Of a stretch of 64,000 nt of DNA, positions 16,295 through 23,844 are shown in pieces (within the stretch, counting starts at the first letter, position 1; every line of letters begins with the position of its first letter). Source of the DNA: an uncultured Alphaproteobacteria bacterium (GTDB lineage Bacteria; Pseudomonadota; Alphaproteobacteria; RF32; CAG-239); NCBI GenBank assembly GCA_944392235.1, contig CALXVZ010000004.1, positions 1-64,000 on the forward strand. The letters run 5' to 3'. A program made the position numbers and the translations under genes. Under the pieces are notes generated by a model. The model saw nothing but the letters and a program-made list of their open reading frames with translations, was not told the origin of the DNA and did not search any database.

Positions 16295-18019
16295 TTATTC
16301 AATTAGTGATATCATTTCTTTTTTAATACCCATAAATTTTAAATATTTTAATTTAATCTTATTCTTATGTTCATCCGTAAATTCTTCAAAAGTGTCTTTA
16401 AATGTTTTAACAATACTTTCCATTGCAATGTATTTACATATTTCTTTAGATACATAATTACTAATAGTTATATTTATTGCCGTTTTAATATCTATAGAAT
16501 TACCAATATTTTTTTCTTCAAACATCTCTTCTTTTGCTTTCTTTAGGTTATTTTTTAAATCGAAATATAGTTTATAGCCAATATCATATAAATCACTTTC
16601 TCTACTATCTGGATATAATGAAGGAATATAACGAATATTGGGATTTTCAGATATTTCTTTCTTTTCTGATATTTGAATATCATTTATATTTTGTTGAGTT
16701 GTTTCAAAATATGGAGATAATAATCGAGTTAAATCTTGTTTTGAGATTTTGGTATTTTTTTCGTCTTTCGTATTTATATTATTGAATTTTTCTATAATTT
16801 TTAGATATTGCTTTCCGGTTGTTTGATAGTTTTTCGTTGTACAATTTGCATATTCAATATAATCTACTAAACCTTGCTTTTTCAAATCTTCTAAAGCATT
16901 TCTAATAGCTTCTTTACGTTCTGATGAAATTATCTGTTTACTATATGTTCCTTTAATACAGCTATAAATATCATGTGCAGTAAAAATGATACTATTGTTT
17001 AAACTCCTTTTATCTTCCATATTTACTTCACCTAATTTCGATGATAGATAAGTAATAATTCCTTCCATTGCTAAAGGATTTTCTCTATTTTCATTATTTA
17101 CAGAAACTTTTTGGTAAATGTCATAATAGTAAGAAAAATCAGGTAAGGAATTCATAATATTAGTTATAATTTTAGTTAAAGTTCCTGTTTCAAGAGGTCT
17201 TCCACTTAACCTATTACCAAATTTTACAATAGATACCCTACGCTGTTTTAAGCTAATTTGATCATTTGAAGTAAATATATTGTTTGTGTTTACATTATAA
17301 TTATATTGCTTTTTGTTTTTAGGATTGAGTTCGATTATACCGCCATTGATTATTGTAAGTAATAATTCTCTATTTATATCTGTTGGTTTTACTTCATCAA
17401 AAAAATTCAAATGACTTTTCCAAATTTCTTCTCCATGTGATGCTTCTAATAATTTTCCTGACTGTGCTTTAAATATCTTACCATATTGTTTTTCTATCTC
17501 ACATATTGCTTTTGCTGTAGCAGATTTACCATTTCTTGCAACACCATTAAAAAATACACCGGTTTTATCATCTTCTTCTAATCTTCTGTTTCTAGTATAT
17601 TTTAACTGCATCAAAAAACAAATTAAGGCTAAATAACTATCTCCATCAACAATATTTAAGCGGTATAAATTATCTACTAACATCTCTAAATTAGGTAAAC
17701 TTGCTTCTTCTGCCCTTTTTATATTTTCTTTTATACTCGCTTGTTCTTGCATTTGTTTGGTATATTCAATTTTATCAGCAAGACGATCTATAGTTCTATT
17801 TTGACACTCAACTGTTCGAGCTACCATAGATGTTACATTTATTGATTTTTCATCTTCATATTCTGGATCCTCATATTTATATAAAATAGGTTGTTCCTTA
17901 AATGCATCCATCGTTATTGAATATGCATTGGCTTGATTTATATCTATATTATTTGCAATGCAGTAGTTAACAATTATTTCTTCTTGTTCGTGAGTTAGAT
18001 TTGTTTTCAGTTTGTACAT
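16295..18019 (-). CDS. Replication-type SF3/D5-like helicase ATPase
   Basis: 574 residues. The centre has a P-loop, GVFFNGVARNGKSA (G159-S166), a Walker B-like LNFFDEV (204-210) and a motif C/sensor-like TNNIFTSND (about 247-255), then an arginine-rich SLKQRRVSIVKFGNRLSGR. This order is that of superfamily 3 (D5-like) helicases of phages, satellites and plasmids. No N-terminal primase motif was recognised in the first 150 residues. The C-terminal third is basic and helical with a wing-like region. It probably drives replication of the surrounding element. The transcript has a long structured leader upstream and ends at a 30-base palindrome. Two 117-bp repeats flank the unit. Confidence 0.75.
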   Translation of the reverse strand: MYKLKTNLTHEQEEIIVNYCIANNIDINQANAYSITMDAFKEQPILYKYEDPEYEDEKSINVTSMVARTVECQNRTIDRLADKIEYTKQMQEQASIKENIKRAEEASLPNLEMLVDNLYRLNIVDGDSYLALICFLMQLKYTRNRRLEEDDKTGVFFNGVARNGKSATAKAICEIEKQYGKIFKAQSGKLLEASHGEEIWKSHLNFFDEVKPTDINRELLLTIINGGIIELNPKNKKQYNYNVNTNNIFTSNDQISLKQRRVSIVKFGNRLSGRPLETGTLTKIITNIMNSLPDFSYYYDIYQKVSVNNENRENPLAMEGIITYLSSKLGEVNMEDKRSLNNSIIFTAHDIYSCIKGTYSKQIISSERKEAIRNALEDLKKQGLVDYIEYANCTTKNYQTTGKQYLKIIEKFNNINTKDEKNTKISKQDLTRLLSPYFETTQQNINDIQISEKKEISENPNIRYIPSLYPDSRESDLYDIGYKLYFDLKNNLKKAKEEMFEEKNIGNSIDIKTAINITISNYVSKEICKYIAMESIVKTFKDTFEEFTDEHKNKIKLKYLKFMGIKKEMISLIE

Positions 18020-18049
18020 TTTATAAATTTCCTATAATAAATAAAGCAA

Positions 18050-18180
18050 ATCCCCAGAAGCTACAGTTGCCATTCGAATAAAGCATAACTTCCAGGGATT
18101 CATTGTTGAAAACCTATAAAATGTTTGTTATCCGAATTATTTCTAAACATGATTAAGTAATTGCCATCTTTCAACAATGA
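18050..18180 (-). promoter_or_regulatory. Structured 5' leader of the ATPase gene
   Basis: On the reverse-strand RNA, AAUCCCUGGAAG (18101-18090) pairs with CUUCUGGGGAUU (18061-18050) over all 12 positions, two of them G-U. The other-strand RNA would have two C-A mismatches there. Upstream, CATTGTTGAA (as 18102-18111) and TTCAACAATG (18171-18180) form a perfect 10-bp pair around a 59-base loop. The inner hairpin ends about 30 bases before the ATG. Such a leader suggests expression control of a replication protein, as for plasmid copy number, though no antisense RNA was located. Confidence 0.55.
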
Positions 18181-18748
18181 TTACCTAACCAAAACAAAAA
18201 ACTTTCACATCAGTATATTTACTTTGTTGATTAATATTTATGAGAAATTTCAATAACTTCTCTTTATTATAGAACTGTTTTATTTTACATTTTTTATGGA
18301 TTTTTTTCTTTTTTTTGTTTTTTTCTTTGATGTTTTATATAAATATATATAAGTTTATTAAAACTATAAAATAAAAAAACAATATATATTATTATAAAAC
18401 AATAACTTATTGAGTTTTTCTCCTTAGGTTTTTAGACTTAAACTTATAACCAACAACAAATAATTAATGGAAAAGTCAAAGTGAAGAAATATATTTACAT
18501 TAACAAGTTTTTATCATGGACAACAAAAACTTTAAAACCAAAAATTTTTTATTCCAGTTAAACAAGATTATGATGGATCTTAGTTATACGATTAATGATA
18601 CATTTATATAGAATTGTTTTTTTTCGCAAAATCTAATGATGAAATTTTTTGGGTTTTATATTTTTATTTTTCATGACATTATATATACAAAATTACATAA
18701 CAATAATATTTTAACCTCATTCCAAACGGGAATTAGGTTGCAAAAAAA
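18181..18748. other. AT-rich non-coding stretch upstream of the ATPase unit
   Basis: About 570 bases of A/T-rich DNA with the second 117-bp direct repeat (18334-18450). A forward frame at 18636-18830 would run into the terminator hairpin at 18786-18811 and looks non-coding. No gene is supported here. Confidence 0.5.
18334..18450 (+). repeat. 117-bp direct repeat, copy 2
   Basis: Partner of 16084-16200 at an offset of exactly 2,250 bases, with roughly 94 per cent identity. Similarity weakens in the T-rich DNA upstream (16051 versus 18301) and stops after the ACTTAAACTTA block. Confidence 0.85.
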
Positions 18749-18785
18749 GTTATTGTCGTTAACGTCACGAACTTTAAAATCAAAC
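18749..18785 (+). repeat. TTGTCGTT...CGAACTTTAAAATCAA motif, copy B
   Basis: Closest match to copy A at 15743. It begins GTTATTGTCGTTAACGTC and contains the palindrome CGTTAACG. It abuts the terminator hairpin of the DNA methyltransferase gene. Confidence 0.6.
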
Positions 18786-18811
18786 AAGGAGGTAGCTGAA
18801 ACCACCTCCTT
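18786..18811 (-). terminator. Terminator after DNA methyltransferase gene
   Basis: Eight-base-pair stem AAGGAGGT / ACCTCCTT with a ten-base loop, followed on the reverse strand by TTGTTTGATTTT. It starts 25 bases after the methyltransferase stop. Confidence 0.7.
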
Positions 18812-18836
18812 ATTTCAAAATGCTAGCTAGGCAACA

Positions 18837-20825
18837 TTACGATAATTGATTGTCGTTGATTGGTACCGGTAAGGTACTAAACAAGGCATTTACATGCAAA
18901 CAGCAAAAGTGTTGACCAATTGCTTTGCGAAGATTGTTTTCTTCTGTTTCATTCAACATACCATTTTCTTCTCTTTTAAGATGTAGTTTATCGAAAAAAT
19001 CATCTGGACAATCCATGATTCTTAATAATTCTCGGAGCGAAAAAACACGGCAATCTGTATATTCTTGTGTAGAAGGATTATATCTTCCCGGATGAAGTGA
19101 ACATAAATCACTGATTCTACCATTTCCAGTTGTGATGGTCGGACACTGATTTTGCCAGTTTGTACGAGTAAAACCCTTATTATAATTACCATTGCTATAT
19201 TCACCATTATCTCTTAAAGGTTGGTAATCAGCATCATTATCCCATGCACTACAACCGGTAGGAGTATGTTTCAAAAAGTTAACAACACATTCAGGCAATT
19301 CTCGAGCATAATGCCAAGAATCATTTGGGTCGACAGCTCCATTATCTAAACTGATTAAGTCACCAATGACTTCCCATAGCATTTTTCTGACAGCATGCTT
19401 TTTAGGAAATTTCCAAGGTTCTGAGCTTACATCTTTGCGACAACCAAGGATTATTAAGCGAGATCTGTCTTCAACACAACTGTAATCTGCCGCTGTATAG
19501 ATACCAAAATTGAGATGATATTTCTCTCCTAAAGTATCTCGCAAATATTGTCCAATACAGCGAATATTTCCATCTTTATCCTTGAGAACATCATGTGCAA
19601 TTTTAGGACGAGCATTTACAAATCCAGGTACATTCTCAATGATGAAATATTTGGGTTTAGCCTTGAGTATAAATTCTGCAGTGTAATAAAACTGCTTAGC
19701 TTCGGGCACATTACCTTTATTAGAAGAATTGTTAAGATTAGAAAATGGTTCGCAACAACAACTAGCCATAACAATTTCGCATCCTTGCTTTTTATGCCAT
19801 TCTAACGTGTCATTAAAATTTTTTGGATCTGTAAAATCACCTTGTACCATATGACAGTCAGGATATAGAAGTTCGTGCCATAGAGCTCTTGTTTTATCCC
19901 ATTCTGCAGCTACACGACAAAATAGATTTAATTCATGTACTCTTGCTAATCCAAGTGAAATATTTGAAAACAAAGTTGTTATATATATCGGATCCTTAAG
20001 AAGAAGAGTTTTTATCTCTGTTTCTTCAATATAATCAAGTTCAAATTTTGTATACTTATTGTGATGATTGCTTGGATTTTGGCCTGATTTAAGTTTTGCG
20101 GATTCTGATAAGGCTAGAGCTCGGGTTGGAATATCATTTCTCCGAAGTGCATGTTCAATTGCATTTTTAACCCCCTCAAAAGAAAGATGCTGAAAATCGC
20201 GAGATAAACGAGGAGAAAGTCCGTAATCTTCCTGAATAATTTGGGTTTTAGTTCTTTCTTCACCGGATTTACGTCCTTCAGATTTGTCATTGGTTCCGTT
20301 CATTTTACGAAGTCTTTGTAATTCTTCTCCAATGAAACATTCAAGGATTAATACATATGAGGCTCTTGCTTGCAAAATAGCTTTCTTCTTTTTATACATA
20401 GTTATGCTTAAGGGAGCATTATTAAGTTCCTCTACTTTATCATCAACCCATTTTCGAATGGTATGGATTTTATCGTGCAACTTTTGACCTCTTAAGGTGT
20501 CAGATGGAAATAAATTATCATTTTTAGCAGCATCTATTATTTCTATCAATGCTTCCGGTGAAATATTTCTATTCTTGATAATATCATTTATAGTTAACGA
20601 TGATGAGAATGAGGACGCAGCGTTGTTATCGGCAGTTGTCATTTCTTCATCTATTAAATAAGTGTTTGCGCCTTTCGGAGGGGGACAATCCCCCTCCACA
20701 TTGTTATCATTAATATTTGAAGCACTAATATTTTGTACTTCGGTTTCGTTCATAACGGTAGAAACCTTAACTTCATCCGTCATATCAAAATGTTCGACCT
20801 TTGTGTCTAAATTATTAATAAACAT
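18837..20825 (-). CDS. DNA cytosine C5-methyltransferase, divergent phage-like
   Basis: 662 residues. ATG 20825 is chosen because GGAAG precedes it. The TTG at 20855 adds ten residues without support. The N-terminal ~275 residues are an unrecognised, partly acidic and helical region. The methyltransferase part then shows a motif I-like LFSNISLGLARVHELN, motif IV as ASCCCEPFSNLN (about 354-365, with Cys358 at the nucleophile position), motif VI FIIENVPGF, motif VIII CVEDRSRLIILG, motif IX CRVFSLRELLRIMDCP and a motif X-like KAIGQHFCCLH. In motif IV the usual PCQPFS is CCEPFS, so proline is replaced by cysteine. No restriction partner is adjacent, so it may be a solitary protective or regulatory enzyme of the element. 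Confidence 0.8.
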   Translation of the reverse strand: MFINNLDTKVEHFDMTDEVKVSTVMNETEVQNISASNINDNNVEGDCPPPKGANTYLIDEEMTTADNNAASSFSSSLTINDIIKNRNISPEALIEIIDAAKNDNLFPSDTLRGQKLHDKIHTIRKWVDDKVEELNNAPLSITMYKKKKAILQARASYVLILECFIGEELQRLRKMNGTNDKSEGRKSGEERTKTQIIQEDYGLSPRLSRDFQHLSFEGVKNAIEHALRRNDIPTRALALSESAKLKSGQNPSNHHNKYTKFELDYIEETEIKTLLLKDPIYITTLFSNISLGLARVHELNLFCRVAAEWDKTRALWHELLYPDCHMVQGDFTDPKNFNDTLEWHKKQGCEIVMASCCCEPFSNLNNSSNKGNVPEAKQFYYTAEFILKAKPKYFIIENVPGFVNARPKIAHDVLKDKDGNIRCIGQYLRDTLGEKYHLNFGIYTAADYSCVEDRSRLIILGCRKDVSSEPWKFPKKHAVRKMLWEVIGDLISLDNGAVDPNDSWHYARELPECVVNFLKHTPTGCSAWDNDADYQPLRDNGEYSNGNYNKGFTRTNWQNQCPTITTGNGRISDLCSLHPGRYNPSTQEYTDCRVFSLRELLRIMDCPDDFFDKLHLKREENGMLNETEENNLRKAIGQHFCCLHVNALFSTLPVPINDNQLS

Positions 20826-20978
20826 TTTTTTTTCTTCCAATCCCGGGGCGGTCAATAGATTGAATTAGAGTATGTCCAATCTTAATCTAAAGACTGCAAC
20901 CCGCTGGTACCTGACCAGATTTTTTTTTATAAATTCCGCAAAATGCGGGAGTTAATTGGCCGAAAATTGAAAAAAACG

Positions 20979-21012
20979 TTTACTTTTATAAAATTTGCAT
21001 TATAATGCAAAT
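20979..21012 (+). promoter_or_regulatory. Promoter with overlapping 20-bp perfect palindrome
   Basis: TTTACT (20979-20984), a 16-base spacer, then TATAAT (21001-21006). The -10 box sits in the centre of the perfect palindrome ATTTGCATTATAATGCAAAT (20993-21012), which looks like an operator for a dimeric repressor. Confidence 0.5.
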
Positions 21013-21085
21013 GATAAAATTAGAGTAATCGCTTTTCAAATTCGGCGTTATTTGGGTCGTGGTGCTGCAACATCACGACTTTTTT
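21013..21085 (+). ncRNA. Candidate small RNA with intrinsic terminator
   Basis: The promoter above would start a transcript of about 70 bases that ends at a strong terminator: GTCGTGGTG / CATCACGAC, a nine-base-pair stem with one G-U and loop CTGCAA (21056-21079), then TTTTTT. No ribosome site or usable reading frame is seen, and the only short frame is six codons. It is antisense to the intergenic region between two reverse-strand genes. Function unknown; a counter-transcribed control RNA is one possibility. Confidence 0.4.
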
Positions 21086-21132
21086 GATAAAAGATTTAGC
21101 TTGTGTTTATCTTCATTTTATTTTTCCTCATC

Positions 21133-21465
21133 TTAAAAAGGTTTTCCGTTCAGTTTTTCCATTGTAACAAGATAATCAAAAGATATTTTTGTTCCTTTAG
21201 GCATCCCGTACATTTTGCGCATGTTGCGACGTTTAATTATAAAGTCATTTTTCACCTCATAAGTGTCAGGATGAGTTGACATATAGTTAAAAACAATCTC
21301 TTTAAATTTTTGATATAATGCGTCCGGAGATTGAAAATTATCATCTGAGAACAAACCATCATTTTTACACCAGTCATCAAGAGCTTCCATTGTCGTATAA
21401 AAATAACGACAAAGTTGCTCAGAAACGTATATAGCTTTTTTTATTTTTACAGACATTTTTGCCAT
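21133..21465 (-). CDS. Hypothetical protein (110 aa) in accessory region
   Basis: Predicted helical protein without signal or membrane segment. It opens MAKMSVKIKKAIYVSEQL, has an aromatic-rich middle (CRYFYTTMEALDDWCKND) and ends KISFDYLVTMEKLNGKPF. It lies between the DNA methyltransferase and the two-HTH protein genes on the same strand, 307 bases before the former. A second in-frame ATG at codon 4 exists. No family is recognised and no function is assigned. Confidence 0.5.
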   Translation of the reverse strand: MAKMSVKIKKAIYVSEQLCRYFYTTMEALDDWCKNDGLFSDDNFQSPDALYQKFKEIVFNYMSTHPDTYEVKNDFIIKRRNMRKMYGMPKGTKISFDYLVTMEKLNGKPF

Positions 21466-21590
21466 TTTTTCGTCCTCATATTATTATTTCATCAGCAATA
21501 TTACTGATATCTGGATAATACATCATAAAAATTATATTACCAGAAATTTAGAAGTGAGGATTCTTGGTTGAAATTGTGTAATATATTGAA

Positions 21591-22847
21591 TTATTGCGAT
21601 TTTGTTCTTAATAGTCTTTTTAAAGAATCTAAGCATCTTGTCGGATTCATTTTTACTATTTGGGCAATTCTTTTTAGTTCGGGGACATAAAAAAAAGCAG
21701 AGTTTGGAACGATTTCGATATACGTAAGCACATTTTCTTTTTTATAAGAATCTATTGTTGATACATTTAATTTTAATATTTTAGCCGCTTTTTCTCTTGT
21801 GCACCATATTTCAGGGTGTTGTCTTAGTTTGTCATCTCGATGGATTGATTGGGTATAGTCTACACCTTCATAGGTGACAGTATGGAGAGCTTTTTCTAGT
21901 AATGCATTAACAGCATCTACACTAAAAAATCGTCCATTTTTTTTAATGGGAAGAAGGATACCTTGTTTTTTTAATTTGCGTAATGCAACGACAGAGCATT
22001 CTAATGCATCGGCGACTTCTTGATTATATAGATATTTTTTTCCATTATGTGCTTCTATTTTTTTTGAACTTCGACCAGTAAATTGTTCGGTCGTGGAAAA
22101 TTTCATTAAATTATCAAAGACTTTATTAATGCATATAATCAGATTTTCTAATTCATCATAACCCAAACGTAACGTTTCTTCGTCTGAAGTAATTAATGAT
22201 TTTTCTATCAGATATTTATAAAAAGCTAATAAAGCTTTAGCTTCTTGCTTTGATGTCTTTTCGTTATATTGCAAGTGCAAGAATATATATGGTTTATTTA
22301 AGATTTCGGAATTGTCAGAGATTACTGCAGTTATTTTATCAAAAAAAGCAGATAAATCACCAAAGAAAATGTTTTGTAATTTGGCTAGCCCATATAATTG
22401 AGACAAATCATTAAGTTGGATATTATTTTCTGTCAGTTGGTTAACGATAAAACAGTATGCATCAATATGTGCGGGAACACAATTTAACGGAGTTGTAGAA
22501 ATTAAGAATTTTTTTGATTTGTATACCAAACTTAATTGCACATCAGGAAATATATCTTTTTTATAGTCAGATGAAACTCGTATGTATTGAAGAAGATTTT
22601 TGTTTAAGTGATTCTTTAAAATTGCTCCATCATTAACTGATATACAATATTCTTTATTGTTGCATTCATGATAATGGATTAAAATTGAAAGAATGTTTTT
22701 GGTTAAAAGTAGCCAATGCTCGTCTGTATCTCCATTGAAGAAGTTTTGGCAAACAGTATTAATAGATTGAACAACTTGTCTGGCCGACGTTTTATGATTT
22801 TCTTGTTTTATTAACCAATTTTGAAAGTCTTTTTTTATTTCTGTCAT
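21591..22847 (-). CDS. Accessory protein with two MerR/excisionase-like HTH domains
   Basis: 418 residues. The C-terminal 160 residues carry two helix-turn-helix units of the MerR/excisionase kind. The first is YNQEVADALECSVVALRKLK with a wing ILLPIKKNGRFFSVDAVNAL. The second is CTREKAAKILKLNVSTIDSY with a wing NVLTYIEIVPNSAFFYVPEL. The N-terminal 30 residues (DFQNWLIKQENHKTSARQV) resemble the stand-alone protein at 463-732. The middle has no recognised domain. It probably binds DNA, perhaps to control excision, replication or expression of the element. It is the first gene of the reverse cluster next to tRNA-Gln. Confidence 0.6.
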   Translation of the reverse strand: MTEIKKDFQNWLIKQENHKTSARQVVQSINTVCQNFFNGDTDEHWLLLTKNILSILIHYHECNNKEYCISVNDGAILKNHLNKNLLQYIRVSSDYKKDIFPDVQLSLVYKSKKFLISTTPLNCVPAHIDAYCFIVNQLTENNIQLNDLSQLYGLAKLQNIFFGDLSAFFDKITAVISDNSEILNKPYIFLHLQYNEKTSKQEAKALLAFYKYLIEKSLITSDEETLRLGYDELENLIICINKVFDNLMKFSTTEQFTGRSSKKIEAHNGKKYLYNQEVADALECSVVALRKLKKQGILLPIKKNGRFFSVDAVNALLEKALHTVTYEGVDYTQSIHRDDKLRQHPEIWCTREKAAKILKLNVSTIDSYKKENVLTYIEIVPNSAFFYVPELKRIAQIVKMNPTRCLDSLKRLLRTKSQ

Positions 22848-23459
22848 ACATAAAGCTCCATATTACAAGCCTATATTAGCGGAGTTTAAGAAAAAGTAAA
22901 ACCATAAGAAATAATTTTCTTAAGATAAAACAGCGACTTGTTACTGAAAAATGTGATACCTAAACTGTAATATACGTAAAGGCTTTTTTACCCGCCTATA
23001 GATGGGGATACCGGCCATATACGGCTGGATAGTATCCGGTATGGTAGTTGCCAGGCTATCGCTCCCATATTAGGTATGGCGCTTTAGGTACCCGATACCG
23101 GTTATGGCAGCCCTATGCATAACATAAAATAAAGAGACAAAGACGTTTAAATCCTTATCTCTTAAGCCATTTAACTAGTATGATTGATGAACTCTCACAT
23201 TTATATTATCGCGTTATTCATCAAATCGGAGCGGTAAAAACTCAACCTGTGCGTAAGTTGAAGATAAAAATAATTCGTCGTTGATGTCACAAACTTTGAT
23301 ATAATCATTATTTAATATCCCAAATCTAATGAGATATAAATTTTATTAACATATTGAAAAATAAAGAATGTTATAAAAAGTTGTCCGAAGATGATTGGAA
23401 TTTAGGTAGATAGTAAGATAAATTTTCGGACAAGGTTAAATGCTTGAAAATAAAAGAAA
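22848..23459. other. Non-coding junction between accessory region and tRNA-Gln, with a highly folded segment
   Basis: About 610 bases without a supported gene. The part 22978-23115 is GC-richer than its surroundings and strongly self-complementary. GGATA-CCGGCC...GGCTGG...TATCC forms a compact hairpin (about 23005-23038), and CCGGTAT / ATACCGG pair over 60 bases. Related ACCGGCCATA, TCCGGTATGG and ACCGGTTATGG units repeat within it. A further pair, TTGTCCGAA / TTCGGACAA, lies at about 23380-23433. The copy C motif is at 23274-23306. Segment TAAAACAGCGACTT (22926-22939) duplicates part of the tRNA-Gln terminator. Confidence 0.45.
23274..23306 (+). repeat. TCGTCGTTGATGTCACAAACTTT motif, copy C
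   Basis: Looser copy of the motif seen at 15743 and 18749 (TCGTTGATGTCACAAACTTT core), again in the forward orientation and non-coding. Confidence 0.45.
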
Positions 23460-23480
23460 AAGTCGCTAAAACAGCGACTT
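23460..23480 (-). terminator. Terminator of tRNA-Gln
   Basis: Eight-base-pair stem AAGTCGCT / AGCGACTT with a five-base loop, followed on the reverse strand by TTTCTTTTATTTTC. It lies 10 bases after the tRNA 3' end. Confidence 0.85.
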
Positions 23481-23489
23481 TGCAAAATG

Positions 23490-23564
23490 TGGCTGGGGTG
23501 GCTGGATTCGAACCAACGAATGTCGGCACCAAAAGCCGATGCCTTACCACTTGGCGACACCCCA
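23490..23564 (-). tRNA. tRNA-Gln (anticodon UUG)
   Basis: 75 bases including an encoded CCA. Acceptor arms TGGGGTG / CACCCCA, anticodon stem TCGGC / GCCGA with loop TTTTGGT (anticodon TTG), and a T loop TTCGAAT. It is oriented with its 3' end towards the accessory region, as in tRNA-targeted integration. No repeated tRNA end was found at another point in the window, so this is not proof of integration. Confidence 0.95.
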
Positions 23565-23604
23565 AACATCTGTGGTAATATCTCAATCAACCTGAGCAAA
23601 GACA

Positions 23605-23633
23605 TATCTATTCTAAAAAAAATATAAATGCAA
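23605..23633 (-). promoter_or_regulatory. Promoter of tRNA-Gln
   Basis: Reverse-strand TTGCAT (23633-23628), a 17-base spacer, TAGATA (23610-23605). The start would lie about 35 bases before the mature 5' end. Confidence 0.6.
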
Positions 23634-23844
23634 GAGTTTTTTTTAAGTTATGAAAAAATATTTATAAAAATTAGTTTAACATATTATTATTACAAGAAAT
23701 TAATTATAAATAACATAGTGCTAATGAATAGAATATCCGCAATAAATGAGGAATTCAAAAAAACTTAGTATAACTTTATTGGCAACTTTACACTCTAATA
23801 ACTCCTTTTTATACTGCACAAAAATAACAGAAAACGAGGGAGCT

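Noticed and set aside
18636..18830. Forward 64-residue frame
   Set aside because: It ends inside and beyond the methyltransferase terminator hairpin, overlaps motif copy B, and has no ribosome site. It is most likely non-coding.
14922..23489. Complete prophage
   Set aside because: There are no capsid, terminase, portal, tail or lysis genes, so the region fits a plasmid- or satellite-like element better.
23371..23605. Two reverse open frames of 67-71 residues
   Set aside because: They run through the tRNA-Gln gene and its terminator. Their peptide sequence reflects tRNA bases, not a protein.
23746..23844. 33-residue N-terminal extension of NrdA
   Set aside because: The ATG at 23845 has a better ribosome site and gives a normal-length protein starting at the ATP cone. 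The extension is unlike any NrdA.
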